A stretch of DNA of 64,000 nucleotides from Eumeta japonica (lineage: Eukaryota > Arthropoda > Insecta > Lepidoptera > Psychidae): assembly GCA_005406025.1 (NCBI GenBank), contig BGZK01000723.1:62001-126000 (forward strand), written 5' to 3'. Below, in pieces: positions 1 through 12,593 of this stretch (its first letter is position 1; every line of letters starts with the position of its first letter). The position numbers and the translations under genes are program-made. A model generated the notes under the pieces. The model was not told the origin of the DNA. It ran no database searches and was given only the letters and a program-made list of their open reading frames with translations.

Positions 1-468
1 AGTAAAGTGATAAAGGAGCTGAAGCTGACATCAATTCCGATAGACATTGGTTTAAGAATCAATTATAGATTCATAGAATAATTATAAATTTCTCGCCAAA
101 CCAAAATCTCAAACATGATATACACAGACAGTCTTAGTTAATCTTTTTACTGTGATATTCCTTACATACCCTCGTGATGATTTAGTTTTCCCTCAATCTA
201 AACAATATAAAAATTTTGCCTAAATAAAAATAATTAGTATTTTACGAAAAGTAGCATGTCTTCAGAGCACAAGAAAAATTATTCATACATAACACTTCGG
301 AATACATGTTCGATTGATATGTCATGGAAATTGTTCGGAATAAGATCAAATTTATTATAAATATTTAAACAAACAATACAGCTGCGACAACAACATCATA
401 AATATATTAGTACCGAACAACAAAAAGTGTGTATTCAGGTTTTGTTCGTGAGCATTCCTTCTCTTAAA
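1..468. other. AT-rich DNA, nothing recognised
   Basis: No coding-like frame, tRNA-like element or recognisable repeat was seen here. Confidence 0.5.
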
Positions 469-469
469 C

Positions 470-640
470 ACGTCGCCGTACGGATGACAGAGGGCGCTCG
501 GGCGGGACGGAGCACGTCAAACAAGGATTTTCCTCACAAAATTACTTAAACAAACTCATTCCCGGACGATTGGAAATTTTAATGGGAGGAGCGGTCCTCC
601 GCCTCCCGGAGTGACTATTCTGAACTTGTAGTCGACGAGA
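470..640. other. GC-richer island, possible regulatory block
   Basis: A locally GC- and CpG-rich stretch in AT-rich surroundings. It includes a small inverted repeat (GGAGGA at 585-590, TCCTCC at 595-600). No coding frame is evident. An enhancer or promoter role is inferred from composition only. Confidence 0.25.
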
Positions 641-3229
641 TTCCTTAACAAAATATCTTTGTCAGAGTAACAATCGCGGCAAGGTAATTGCTGTTTTACT
701 TTTGGATTCTCTTACTGAAACAAAATAAAAAAAATACGTCCGTTCATTTTAAAAATTGCCTAAGGTCTGCAAGATTGGCAATTATTATTGATTATTTAAA
801 ACTGTAAATGAATAATTTAAGCAAAATTTTATATCGTTATTTGTAACATTGTAAATAATTAATAATAATAATCTGCTTTGGAAGGGTTTTACAAAAACTT
901 AAAGCAAATACATTAAACAAGACCTTTCAAACGAGAGACTTATTTTTACTATACAATAATTGATAAAAACGTTCATTTCGTTTTTCAATTCCCTGAATAC
1001 AGTTTAAAAACTTAAAAATTGCTTAATTCAATTTAAGAAAGACTAAGTCAACAAACAGTCTAAGCCGAGAGATTGATAGATCGAATTGTCTAAAAGTCAT
1101 AGTAAACAACCGAATAAGCAAAAATAAGTAATCCCACGGGTTAAATAAATAGCTTCTATCTGAATTTTTTTAGAAAACAAACCTCTTTAAAGCAATTTAC
1201 TAAACTCCAACACAATGCTTGCGAAACTAAAACTCCATTAATAATCTCCGAGTTAAATCCAAATTACATTAATCGAGAACAATGTTTACTTTTAGGGATC
1301 CAAAAAGAAAACGACATTGTAAACTAAGAGCTTCTAATGCCGGGAGCTTTTTAACATCGTTAGCCATAAAGTCGCTGGCACGTTTTCCTTTTCATTTTAA
1401 ACAAGATAATTGCAGATAGCAGAAAGTTTTTGTCACTGCTTATTATAATGAAACGAGCTGCGAAAGAATTAAATAACTGTTTCCGAATGATATTAGGGGG
1501 GCACAGGTTTTCCCCAGGCGGGTGGTGATGAAAGGAGTGGATCTGTAGGTAGGCGAGTAGGCGTTGGACACGTATACGGTAGGTAGGCAGATGTAGGTAA
1601 GTGGGGCCTATACATCGCTGGAATCGTTGTTCAGGTCGCGGATTGACGAGATAGATAACTTTCTCGAAGAATTTTACTTATTTTAGTTTCCAAGATGCTT
1701 TTGACATTCTCTTTCACTATGATGTGGCTACGGTGCCGGCTTTCAATGGAATAAATTTATTCATTTTGACTCTACTTTTATAGTGACTTAGCGCTGTCAT
1801 TTTAATCTTTATTATGTCTGATATAGCTTACTTTTAGCCAGCATAAAATACTATTTTTTTCGTAATTTCACGGAGAATTGTCAATTAGAGAGCTAGTACT
1901 CTCTTCGAACAATTTTGGAGAGGAAACACCTAAAATTGTAATTTTATTGTATTATTTAAAACGCTTATAAATTTTTACGTTGAATTTCGTTAAGTGGAAC
2001 ATCAAGGGAGACGCTAAAAATTTTGAGTTATAAAGTTTTCTATTTATGGAGGATTTCGAATAATAATAACAAGTACCCAAAATGAAACACCAGACACCAA
2101 ACAAGCACGTGTTAGCGTCACTCTTAAATTCCTTTATCGTCTCTTAGAATTGGTAATACTATTTATCGTGTATTCCTAAATTGTTTTTTAAGAATCAATG
2201 GTGTACATTGTCGGCAAATTTTTAAAGTCGGTAACATATTTTTCTTCAAGCCGTAGAGGTAATAAGTTTCAAATAATTGAGGTAACATTGTTGTGTTCGA
2301 CATGAAGAGGTTCAATTTATTTTATCGAGTTGTAGAGAAGAAAATATGTACCGAAATGTCTTGTAGGGGCTCACTATTTCGACTAATAAAGGGTTTGAAT
2401 TGAAAGTAATTGAGGTTTCGGAGATCGAAAAGAAGGAAACAAAACTTTTTTCGAGTTTTGGAGGTTTTCGACTTATCGACGTTGAACTTAAAGAGGTGCG
2501 CCTGTATAAGTTTCAATATTAGATAACGAAATACGTAAATAAAATTAGCTTGTCGATCATTTTTATATTATTATTTAACTTTGTATCAACAATCATGAAC
2601 TGCCTCACAATGCTTTCCACTTGCAATTTAAATTATTAAAAAAAAGTAAAACATAAAGTGGCACGCGCTTCATGATTATATTTGAAATATTAAAATATAA
2701 AATGAGAATATTAAAAGAACAAACAACAAAAACGATGATGAAAAATTTACGTCTTTAAAAAACTAAATAAGTACGTGCAGCTTTTCATAGGTCGATGACA
2801 CAGTAAAAATTGTAAATGACCACTTGTCTGCATTATTTTATAGTTGTTCTGTTAGTCGTAGAAAGATGTAATGAAAATGGAGTACATCGACATCATTATT
2901 ATTGCTTTGTATATTCGATTTTTATATAAACGTAATTAGGTACCATAAATAAGCAATAAAGATTACATGGCGATGTGCGATAAGCTTACGTTCCTTGGGT
3001 ATCAGAAACCTATAAAAAATCGATACAAACGACTAAGTTTTCATGGTATTATAGTGATTACAACCATGAATACAGAGAACCGGACTTTGTTGAAGTCGTC
3101 TTAATCTAATCAAAAGAAAAAATGGTGTCAAGTTCGTCGAAGTGCACTGCTTACAAAGAGGTACATTTGCGATAATGAAGCGCAGCCTCTTTGAGGCGTG
3201 CGAAATCGATTAATATTCGTGGAAGTCCC
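641..3229. other. AT-rich non-coding stretch
   Basis: Mostly AT-rich without coding-like frames. At 1540-1610 there is a G-rich patch with repeated GTAGGTAGGC-like words. The 64-residue minus ORF at 2322-2516 is low-complexity (F/K-rich) and looks like a chance frame. Confidence 0.5.
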
Positions 3230-3610
3230 TGAACGACATTTTCGGGCAAAACAGTAATGTAAGAGTGGCGGAGCCATGCTGTGGCCAAATTGGCTGCAGC
3301 ATGAATATGGACCGACCGGAGCGGTGAGATACGACACTTTCACAGAATACAGATGTGCTGTAGCAGATTTCGCTGTTGTATTTCGTCCAGCGAGTGAAAG
3401 TTCCGGTAGCTCACTCCGTTCTGCATAACTCCATCCTAACTTCCATCGACCGATTCCCTCCTTAATCAGATATTCAATTTTTATACGAGGCCTGCACTGA
3501 TGGCCCCTGTGGGGTTGCGAGTATCCATGATCGGCGAGACCACCTTGCTTCCTGATCGCACGCATGCTCGTTTGCTCGTCGAAAATGCTCTCTATAGGGG
3601 CTAGGGAAAA
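3230..3610 (+). repeat. Retroposon family A, copy 1
   Basis: One of five related segments in this window (others near 4855, 14085, 17510 and 48040). Shared blocks in order are GGCTGCAGCA, a 'TTTCACAGAATAC..ATGTGCTGTAGCAG' block, a 'CCAGCGAGTGAAAGTTC' block, a 'CATCGACC' pyrimidine-rich block, a 'GGGTTGCGAGTATCCATG' block and a tail with GCTCGTTTGCTC. The tail block recurs at the 3' ends of lepidopteran retroposons. The 169-residue ORF on the minus strand (3128-3637) is the antisense of this repeat and not a gene. LINE versus SINE assignment is uncertain. Confidence 0.7.
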
Positions 3611-3678
3611 AATATCCCCTCTTAGCGGATATCGCAATGGGATTCTATATGGAAGATAAATTTTTGTTTTACTTTAAC

Positions 3679-3696
3679 GTGTGTGTGTGTGTGTGT
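3679..3696. repeat. (GT)n microsatellite
   Basis: About nine uninterrupted GT units just beyond the 3' end of family A copy 1. Confidence 0.9.
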
Positions 3697-3959
3697 ATTT
3701 TATTATGCTAAAGCTATTACTATTTTAATAGATGTGCTTAAAAATATGGTATCCGTTTACTTCAACTTGGTAACAATTTCAATGGATATTTTTTTTCAAA
3801 TGAATTCGAGCCTCCGCTTACGACCAACTTAATGGGGTACTCTACAGGGAGCAACTCTGATAACCATAGTGTTGGTTAAGTCAACAATTCCTCAGCTCGG
3901 TGGTTATATCGTCGGCTTGTACACTTATTCTAGATTAAAAATAGCAGTAATATATATTG

Positions 3960-4190
3960 GAGATGAATTCGTGTTCTGCTATACGTAGTAAATTAATTCT
4001 CTGCGCGGCGGTTAAGCCGTTTCTCGTTTCTTATATTTCGGACATCCGTTCGCTCTGCCGCGCTATTACGAGACGACGTTAGGGACCCGTCACAAGAACG
4101 AATATACAATTATCAGGAAACCGCATCACATGTGCTGTCCCCACAGGCGTTTCGCTGTCATGCTCGCGCGTTCAGAGGATCATTACTTCG
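3960..4190. other. GC-richer block, possible enhancer
   Basis: CpG-containing, complex sequence (GCGCGGCGG, CGAGACGACG) between AT-rich flanks, without a sustained coding frame or repeat signature. A regulatory role is inferred from composition only. Confidence 0.25.
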
Positions 4191-4489
4191 TTACATTTAC
4201 TTTTTATCTTTAAAAACATTTTTTTGGACAAACACGTGACGTAATATCGTCAGAATAAAGAGTTTAAAATATTCCTTCTGAATTTGTTAAAATAAGGGGA
4301 GGAAATTCCATATGTACTTACAGTTCCTACGATCCTTAACATCATTTCAAAGCAACTGAGTTACATTATTATATTCTCTTAGGTCTTTAACGTGTCAGAG
4401 ACAAATTATGAGGGTGAAATTTTAAAACAATATGAAGTGTGCTTGAAGTTCAATAAAATTTAAAGACCGTAAAATTGATTAGGAGGTTT

Positions 4490-4615
4490 CACATTAATGC
4501 AGAATTAATTTCTTCGTCTTTCATGTCGATCGATCTCGTTATCAATCCTGATCCCGATGCGTTTTCGTTTCAATTTCAATTCTGATGGATCCAATTCTGG
4601 TCTAACCCCCTTATA
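4490..4615 (+). repeat. Family B fragment with degenerate TTCCGAT-type pyrimidine repeat
   Basis: Pyrimidine-rich, loosely periodic words (CGATCTCG, CCTGATCCCGATGCG, TTTCAATTCTGAT). They match the inner part of the family B elements at 22400-22610, 37800-38410 and 56600-56880. Confidence 0.5.
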
Positions 4616-4854
4616 TAAAAATGTCCTTTTATTCATTAAACACTTTCTCGTTTATGGTATTAGAGAAGATAATATTGTAAAATATGTTGTAATAATTGGT
4701 AGAGGAATTTTACAATGATGTAGTATATGCAGTTGAAAGGCAACTTTTTGCATTTTGTACTTTACTGGTAAACGATTTGACTTAGCGTTTCCTCATACAT
4801 TTGTTTATATAGATAGCATCGTCATAAAGCAAACGAACAGATCAGCCACCAAGA

Positions 4855-5075
4855 AGTAAATAGTCATCGCCGCCCATGGACACTCGCAATCCCAGTAGGC
4901 TCTTAGAAAGATGTAGAGTATCTAATAGAAGGAAATCGGGTTGATGGAACGTGGGCTGCCGGAACTTGCGCTCACCAAACGAAAAGCAACAGTGGAAGCT
5001 GCTATTTCACGTCCGTATTCTGTGAGAGCGTGCTGTTTCACCGGTTGTGCTGGCCTATTAAGCATAGTATTGACC
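4855..5075 (-). repeat. Retroposon family A, copy 2
   Basis: The family A blocks appear in reverse order and complement, from the tail side (CGCCGCCCATGGACACTCGC) through the ACTTGCGCTCACC block to the TATTCTGTGAGAG block. Shorter than copies 1, 4 and 5. Confidence 0.65.
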
Positions 5076-5359
5076 TATAATAAGTTTTGCTCTAAGTTTC
5101 ATTTTAATGACTATATATAAGTGCACCATACAGAAGTGATCTATAAGGGATCTTCTTCATTAAATAAGTATTATGTAGATACGTATGCAGGCATCAAACT
5201 CAAGTGATAGCTTCAAGTACAGGAATCACTGACCATCATACAATGAATTGTCACGAAATTCTTGTTCGGCTTTAGAATCGTACAATCAACCTTCGTATCC
5301 AGATAATATGCACTAATAATAATAGAAAAAATCTAAGTAATATAACAGATTCGCGCTTG

Positions 5360-5705
5360 TGTTGAGCGTGTTCATAGATGGCGCTTCGGCCTGGGCCTCT
5401 ACACGCAGACTGCTCAGAATTTCGAGTACGGAACTCGGAGCTGTAGTCGCTCTGATCGCTCACCGAGCGAGCGACCTTCGCGCCGGGAGGGGCCGGCGGG
5501 CGCAGACGCGGCCGCTTAAAAACAAAATTAAGTCGCGCTACAAACTTTGCTCTCACGGCCGCCTTTTGAGTTTCCCTTCGCTAAATACTCATTTTCCATA
5601 TTTGGACGTCGGAGTGCTTTCGCCGGATTTTTGTGGCACACCCGACTTCATATTTGACGTCGCCTCGTCTAGAAGTTTCGTCGACACTCCGACGAGGGGA
5701 TATTA
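5360..5705. promoter_or_regulatory. CpG-rich block upstream of a candidate first exon
   Basis: The most GC/CpG-rich stretch in the first 7 kb (for example GGGAGGGGCCGGCGGGCG near 5480). It lies 250-600 bp upstream of the candidate start codon at 5959. Overlapping ORFs on both strands (5359-5706 plus, 5272-5556 minus) follow from its composition and match no family I know. Position fits a promoter or 5' UTR, but no clear TATA box or initiator was identified. Confidence 0.35.
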
Positions 5706-5958
5706 AATTAATATAATACAAAATGTGTTTTCGTCCTAACCTAACCTCGCTGTGATCGGAACTAAGGTTGCATTTTTCTATGTTCGTACGTTCACCTATT
5801 TAGTTACATTTTAAAGTTCGTTTTTAAGTTTAGTCTAAAGATGTTACACTTAAAAACTGTCGCATCTCAATTTTGTCTGCCTGTATTTTCTTGTTTGCCT
5901 TCACGCAGTATAGCATTATCCTTTTAACACATCATGCAAGTTTGTGAGTGCCATCGTC

Positions 5959-6016
5959 ATGGATAACATCTCACGGATCGCATACAGATTGGGGACGAAG
6001 GATCTGCTCTGTTTGG
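5959..6016 (+). CDS. Candidate first coding exon of an unknown gene
   Basis: An ATG at 5959 opens 19 complete codons plus one base, reading MDNISRIAYRLGTKDLLCL. The exon runs directly into GTAAGT at 6017, a full-consensus 5' splice site, in phase 1. Composition is balanced, unlike the AT-rich chance ORFs nearby. A CpG-rich block lies just upstream. No protein family is recognised. A phase-compatible acceptor occurs at 17392/17393 (separate entry); joining the two gives a 39-codon frame, so this may be a small protein, an alternative short isoform, or the first exon of a larger protein whose exons lie elsewhere. If GTAAGT is unused, the frame continues only a few codons (GTA AGT TGA). Context is good but there is no homology support. 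Confidence 0.35.
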
Positions 6017-7320
6017 GTAAGTTGAGAAAAACGATTGTATTACGTCGACATTTTGTAATTGTTAGAAATCCGCGAATCAATGGAAATAAATCCGTTCATA
6101 AACGTCACTAAGGCATATTGGAAACTATATATTATCACCTTCCTGAATATGCGCCCAAAGCTTTTCATGAAGCAGTCGTTAGTTTCAGTTTTCGTTAGTT
6201 AGTTTCTTTAGTAACGCGATTGGTTACAATTACGATACGTGGGAGGTTAAGGGATGGTATGGACGGAAATTGGAAAATTGTCTACTGTGTTATTTCTGAA
6301 CGGCGACAATAAGATATAAAAGTTAAGACAACATGACATAGAATGCATAAATTTTCTAATTTAAAAATTATAAAGTGTTGAGTTAATATTGTGTACAAAA
6401 TAATTTTACATAGTGATCTACTTAATAAACGAAACATTATCGATTGCAGTCTTGTCCTTTTTTGTAACAGTTTTTGTTTTCAATAAAACTATATATAGAA
6501 TTTCTATTTTCGAGTGGCTACAGAACCGTAAATAGGAGCGTACACAGAAGCTTTTGACCGACCCTACTTAAAGGGAATTCTAGGATAGACTCGAAAAAAC
6601 GGATGTAACTTCAATCTAACCGCTACGCCAGTAGTCCCAGAACAAGCTCTTTAATATCCCGCCGAGTGATTTGATCTCGACCTTTCGCCTTGAGTCTACA
6701 CTCCAGAAAAAATATATGATTCGGGATTTTTTTTTGATCCGCCCGCAAATTCTCTGGTTAGGATCGTGGAAATATTTTAATGAAAACGTGGGATGTACCG
6801 ACAGTTTATTATTTCCTAAAAGGCATTCATTCATAAGATGTAGACAAATTGAAAGAAAACCACTAAATAAATCTACATTTAGAATGGTGTTGATAGTACT
6901 TGGGAAACATCAAATAATTTGATTAATTTTGTATTCACTTCAAAATAGTCGTCCTTATCTCTTAGAATTTAGCTCATAATAACATTGTTGGTGCAAATCT
7001 TTCTTCCCTAAACTAGAATAGTATAAAGTAGAAAGCTGGTATTCCGATTAATATGTTAATCGAGATACCACGTTTCTCCTTAACATTAAAAAGATATTAG
7101 TTTTTTTGAAACTTCATAGTATTATTGCTCATACATAAAAAAAGACTTGCAATAAGGAATACAAATATGAATAACATATTTGTATTCACCTATTTGCGAG
7201 TTCAATAATGTTTTAATATAAAAATGTATTGTGAGAAAGCAAACGCTAATTTACTATTAGAAACTCTATGCTGTGTACACGAACGGGCTGTGAAATATGA
7301 CCTAAATCATTATAGCACGG
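6017..7320. other. AT-rich, possible start of a long intron
   Basis: Begins with the GTAAGT donor. The rest is AT-rich with no other recognised element. The opposed ORFs around 6616-6922 overlap each other and look like chance frames. Confidence 0.3.
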
Positions 7321-7371
7321 CAGGCTGTTGTAATGAGATCACAGATCATGGGAACACGTGCGGACGGGCGC

Positions 7372-7470
7372 CCTGCTGTGACGCAGAGCTGTGACGCAGA
7401 GGTGTGACGCCCTCGTTCGATACGTTCGCGTGACGACTGGCGACTACGTTGTTTTGTAATTCGTATGCCG
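7372..7470. repeat. 13-bp tandem repeat with GTGACGC core
   Basis: GTGACGC recurs at 7378, 7391 and 7404, a period of 13 bp, followed by GCGTGACG near 7429. A related patch with three GCGTCAC words lies at 20049-20096, so this is probably part of a dispersed repeat. The minus ORF 7346-7537 is a frame through it. Confidence 0.6.
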
Positions 7471-7894
7471 CATTGGAGCAAATAAATCCCTTTATATAAA
7501 AATAAGTCACAAATTTTAAAAATACTATCCTACCCACAAATTTAGATGACGTATGATTTTAAGGCAAGGTTTACAATCTATATTTCATGAAGTTTTAAGT
7601 AACTAACGTTAGTAATAAACTATTACTAACGTTTTTTTTTATACTGACGTTGAAGTTTGATAAATGTTGACCTTAATAAACGCATTATTTTGCTTAAGGT
7701 CCATACTCCTCGATTTAAAATAATATCATGCAGAGATGTGGCAATGCAGTGGGATTATAAAAACTTGGCGTAGACTCTTTTGTTCTAAAAAATTTCATAG
7801 CCGATAGTCTAACCACGGTCGATAGCCTAACACCATTCTCAGAAATCGCGCCGATAGCTTGACGAAATAAAAATCGCCACGGTGACTTTTCAGA

Positions 7895-8090
7895 GCGTGA
7901 AGTGTCAAAATCTAGTTCGTAATTTGCGCCGCGGGCCGGCGGCGGCGCCAAGGTCGCGCCAAAATATCGGTCGACGTCGGAATTTGTTATCAAAAATTCT
8001 CATAACTTGGCAGGTGATTTATGAATCGCCCCCACGCGGCGCGCGGGTCGCCCGCCGGTGCGCGCGCGCGTAAGCTGCTGTCTCGAGAGT
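7895..8090. other. Very GC-rich island
   Basis: GCGCCGCGGGCCGGCGGCGG and CGCGCGCG runs flank an ordinary AT-richer middle. Short ORFs on both strands (7715-7993 minus, 7882-8073 plus) pass through it without recognisable domains. Possible regulatory island. Confidence 0.3.
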
Positions 8091-8249
8091 GAATAATAAT
8101 GGGGGTTTGCGTATTTACTTTTTCGAGACAAAAACTCGTATATCAAGCGAAAGGGAAAAGAATTTCGCTAATGCTCTTAGACCAGACATAATGCTCTTAT
8201 AGCCAACTACGAAACCCTTACAATTTGGACGGTCGGTCCAAGTGTACAT

Positions 8250-8540
8250 GTTTCTTATTTATTTTTAGTGTTCCGTACCAAAGTAAAAAAAAAAAAAACA
8301 GAAGACTTATCGACTTGCATATAGTTTCTGTCCGTCTGTCAGAGAATATTTCAGTTACACCAATATATCTCGGACGCTGTGCCATATGGGAAGACAAAAA
8401 TTATATAGGCAGATACGTATTTGAAACTGCAGAATATATTTCGGCTCTCTATTTTTTTGGCTTTAGCGTAGGCACATGTCAACGACGGACGTCCAGCCTC
8501 GATATAAATGTGCAGAAATAAATTCTATTTCCACTCGAGC
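8250..8540 (-). repeat. Dispersed repeat related to the 'TACGGAACCCTAA' family
   Basis: Starts with TTAGTGTTCCGTACC, the complement of the TACGGAACCCTAA end of the plus-strand copy at 18250-18890. It continues with an A-run and a GTCCGTCTGTC block, in the order expected for the reverse orientation. This repeat type is common in lepidopteran genomes; its class is not assigned here. The ORF 8225-8521 is a frame in the repeat. Confidence 0.55.
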
Positions 8541-8814
8541 GAGGCAGTGGACGGTTATTTGACGAGCATGCTATCTACTAAAAAGGGAAGAACAAAGATT
8601 TCCGGGCCGCTGGTGACGATGTAAAAATAAGTAACGTACCACTATTAAGCTACATCGTACCGTCTAAAACGAACAATCCTATCAGATAATAAAAATCATA
8701 TCACCAAAAAGATCATACATTAAAGATATGGAAGGACGAGGAAGAAAAAGCATACTTTTATATACAAAATAATTCTCCTGAGAAAAAAAAATATTCGAAT
8801 TAGTTTATAACGTA

Positions 8815-8975
8815 AAAATCCCCGCGCTACCTCGGTCTTTTCCGCCGTGGCCACTTGTCACGCGCGCTTGCGTATTTAAATGCATTTATTTTCGGAATGG
8901 AGTGTTTAGAGAGTTCAATAAATCTTTTCATCTGATCTCAATCCTCGAACTCTCGACAAGTTCTCTACGTAAAAA
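8815..8975 (+). repeat. Possible LTR fragment
   Basis: A CpG-rich segment is followed by TATTTAAATGC (TATA-like, near 8873) and, about 50 bp further on, AATAAA (8920). This TATA-then-polyadenylation arrangement is typical of an LTR U3/R junction. No matching second LTR, primer-binding site or target duplication was found. Confidence 0.2.
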
Positions 8976-9415
8976 TATGTACTTATACAAAAATAACTTT
9001 AACGCTAATCGTAATACTTACATTTTTTCCATCGGGTCATACGAACCTAGAGTCAAGTGTAAGTTTTCAACTGTTTAGTTTGCGTTTACTGTCATTGGTG
9101 TGAAAGGGCGAGCACGCATAACGCCTAATTTGTATAAAATACGATTTTTTGTTTAAATAAGAGAAAAACATGAAAAGTTTCTCATCTAATAATATGAATT
9201 TTTGTAGGCCACCGTTGTCTTCCAAATCGTTGACCTGGTTTGCACTTTACAGTTAGCCCCCCTACATACGAACTATATAATAAACAAAACGCTAAACAAT
9301 TGAACTGAATAAGAATACCTATATACCGAAACTCGTAATTTTCTTCTACAATCCTTCAGTATTTAAATAAATGTCTACTCCTTTTTATACACAACGCATT
9401 TATTTCAAATAATAA

Positions 9416-9500
9416 TCATAACATCCTTGTTTCCCCGAGGTGTAGACAGAGACCATAGACCTCCGCTCGGTAGCTGTTTTGCTTCACTGACTTTCATTAA
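9416..9500 (+). repeat. Dispersed repeat family C, copy 1
   Basis: CTTGTTTCCCCGAGGTGTAG followed by ACAGAGACCATAGACCTCC, then GCTTCACT. Two further copies sit at 10440-10550 and 43742-43820. The ORF 9427-9642 starts inside the repeat and is probably fortuitous. Confidence 0.5.
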
Positions 9501-10439
9501 GCGTTTCATACGAACTCGTTTGTTTCGCTTTCTTATAATTTCACTTTTATTTGCTAACTCATCACCAGTTTTATGTGGAGTTTATAACCAAAGTGCAGTA
9601 ACGGATGCCTCGCAAATTGGTATTAACAATCATTTTAAATAAAACAACGTCATTTATGAAAATTGTGTAAATTTAGATGTATTTTCTTATAGTATTATTT
9701 TATGCAGTATCGACTGGAATGTTTGTTTACCGAGACTACAGAGATGTTACAGTGTAATGGAAACCTGCAATCAAATAACTCGTAAAAATTAACGAAGGAT
9801 TATATAAAAGTGTATATTACAGACATATTCTAATGAACATGGTTTCGGCACAAATCATTATTTTATTTTTATATGACAATGCGTCTTCGGAAATTGTAAA
9901 ATAATCGATTTTAAAATGCAAAAAAGCATGTGTACCTAGTGAAAATAATACGTTTTTGAAAGGACAGTTAAAAGTATTTACAAACTATCATAAATATTAT
10001 ATACATGTAAATTCACCTTGATCGATTGTCTGTGAGACAATTCAACTCTCAACTACACAACTTTATACGTTCTCGGGGGTTACAAAGCGGCCGTGGTGAG
10101 ATGTTTAGTCCACTTCGGTCTCTTAATGGTTGATTTTTTAAACAGGTATAAAACAATATTCACTTTATTGTTATGATTTAGGAATTCTAAATAAATATTT
10201 GGCTAATTGTAATAACAACTTCAATATACAATACGTACATATAGGTAGCCTTTAAAAATATTTTTCGCCTACCTGTTGTTATTGTAGACTAATATTTCAT
10301 CTATTTGATTTGAAACTTCTAGAACTATTTTTTTCAGCGTACAATAACTTTAAAAATCTATTATTTAACAAAAAGGGATATGATTTTAAAACGAAGAAAT
10401 CTAGAAAATAATGCTTTTTATTGTCCTCATTATAAACAC

Positions 10440-10550
10440 ACTGCTGTTTCTGAGAAGGGTAGCCTGATACCACAGATTTCCACACGTACGATTTTTGCAT
10501 ACATCTCTTGCTCCACTAACAAGCTCCACTAACTTGCTCGAAAGCGAAAC
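10440..10550 (+). repeat. Dispersed repeat family C, copy 2
   Basis: Shares CCACAGATTTCCACACG, a GATTTTTGCATACATCTC block and a GCTCCACT block with copies 1 and 3. The short phrase CTCCACTAACAAG / CTCCACTAACTTG is duplicated at 10510-10538. Confidence 0.5.
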
Positions 10551-12593
10551 ATAGACTAGAAATGAGATTTCCTATTTTTATCACCGTAATGAGTTAGGAA
10601 TCGCTTGTGTCGCCTAGGCGGCCCATAACCGCAGTTAAGGATTAGGGAAATAACATAAAGCCTATGTTTATGACAGTTCATTTTTGGTTTTTGGCTACAG
10701 TTGTCACTTAATTGTTTGGACGTCTCTTTAGGTGTTCCCTAAAGTTAACGGAAATTGTTGTAAATAAATCACACATCCTTAAACTTAATTGTTGTAGTCC
10801 TCTTATCAAAAATTTTTCTATTCTACCATTCAACTCTATCGATAGAGATGTGTGTATTGCAACGCGTGATGTGTTTTGATATCTCAGTTTCTTTCGAAGC
10901 TCGATCACGTCAAGTTACTTGCCTAAGCCCTTTCTGCATTCCGGCAGATAATGCAGTTGCCGTCGTCTCGTACGGCGAGACATTTCTCCGCAGTCTCTTC
11001 TTTCAATTAAATTTCCTGTCAAATCAAATTTATTCCAACATTTTTTATCAATATCTTAGCATGTCTTGTTGCGGGTATTTGATAATAATCTGCATTTTTC
11101 GTACATTATTTTAATTCATTGTTTGAAACATGGGTCAATGTTTGAAACATCGTATTCTCTATACAATTGTTTATTCAATAATGTTTCGATTTTAAGTTTC
11201 ATTTTCATTTTCCTGTTAACCCGCAAATCTTATCCTGTACAACATATACAAATGACCTAATTATATATGAGTCTACGTATTTCACTTAAATTTACTTACA
11301 AATTAATTACATCTCGTTGCAAATAATTGATAACGACACAGAATATTTTAATCCACGCGTAGACATATATATTTTTATGAAAAGACATTCTTAGTTTTTT
11401 TTTTATGTAATATAACAATTTCTAAACACAAGTAGCTTTCCCGCTACCGACCGCTACGTTTCATCCAAGTAGGCTGACTTCGATGTTGCTAGCTGGTGAC
11501 TCTGAGTGTGTCCAGTATGTGTTTATAGATATGGATAATAAATGGATCTTTAATTTAAATATTTCATTGTTTATTATAATTCTGTTTCTGTTACATTTAT
11601 TTTACGTAAATCATCATTTAAACTGTTTTTATTCGATTATTTTTTCAATGAAATGCTCAGTTATTATACGATCAATTACGATTTAATTAACGTTAATTGT
11701 TACTCAAACGGAAGCCATGTCATCGACAGCATCATATCAACTCGCCGCCATCACGAATTTTCGTATGTAGCGGCGCACGTGCCAAGTTCGCTAAACATAC
11801 GTGAGGTATTAAACTCAATTATTACAGTTAATAGCGATTTGGCGAAGGTGGCATTTCAACTATTCGCTAATGTGTCTGAGTATGTGTGCTACTTTGTACC
11901 ATATGATATAACTATCGCACACATTTCGACAAACCAACATGTAATGCCATATCTTAATATTTCGACACGTGTATTTAATAGTATGGCGAATTGTGTCGGA
12001 ATACAAATAAAAACGAAATTCATAAATAAATATTGAAAGATTTGACATATTATTCATATCCATACGTTTTCTTTCGAATGTTACGTTTAGTTTCACTGTT
12101 GTAGTTAAGGTGTATATGTAGAGTGGTCAACTGGTCAATGTATGAACGTCGTCACACTAGCAGTTTTCAAAATTAGTGATAGTTTTTCGAATTTTTTGAG
12201 TAACTGTGCCTTTTTTTATGAAAAAGTCTTATAACTGCGTTAAGATAAGTTTGTTAATATTTCAAGATAAATAAAATGTCTGTTAATTTTATTTAAATAT
12301 ATTTCATTAGGATTGTTTTCTAATGTACTAGGTAAATATCAAATGCAAAATGTTTTCAAACATCAACACCACGAGTTAAATCATAAAAGTTTATAATAAT
12401 CACTAGTACTGTGTAATTTCATTTTTTTCTCTTAATTATTTTAAATACAAATCGGGATGTGTTTTGACAATCAACAGAAAGATCCTCGAAAATTGTTTAT
12501 AAACGCTGTTAATCTATGATAAGATTGACAATTTTTTTACAAAGACTGTGCATTGTCTATGTCATCACAATCCAGTGACAATTACTTTTGCCG
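10551..12593. other. AT-rich non-coding stretch
   Basis: Overlapping ORFs up to 127 residues (11653-12036) are rich in I/N/S/Y and match no known domain. The stretch 11740-12010 is somewhat GC-richer and could be a regulatory block or an old repeat. No splice-bounded coding exon was convincing. Confidence 0.4.

Noticed and set aside
3128..3637. 169-residue minus ORF
   Set aside because: It is the antisense reading of retroposon family A copy 1; similar antisense frames occur in other copies.
5359..5706. 115-residue plus ORF in the CpG-rich block
   Set aside because: Opposite-strand ORF of similar length overlaps; both follow from GC-rich composition, with no domain.
5736..5750. CCTAACCTAACC as a telomeric (TTAGG)n remnant
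   Set aside because: Only about two units; the same word also occurs as a single short instance near 48610, so it is ordinary background in insect DNA.
9208..9255. Possible exon after TTTTTGTAG reading ATVVFQIVDLVCTLQ
   Set aside because: No GT donor follows and the frame is too short to support.
11653..12036. 127-residue plus ORF
   Set aside because: AT-driven composition, overlapping minus frame, no domain, no splice-site context.
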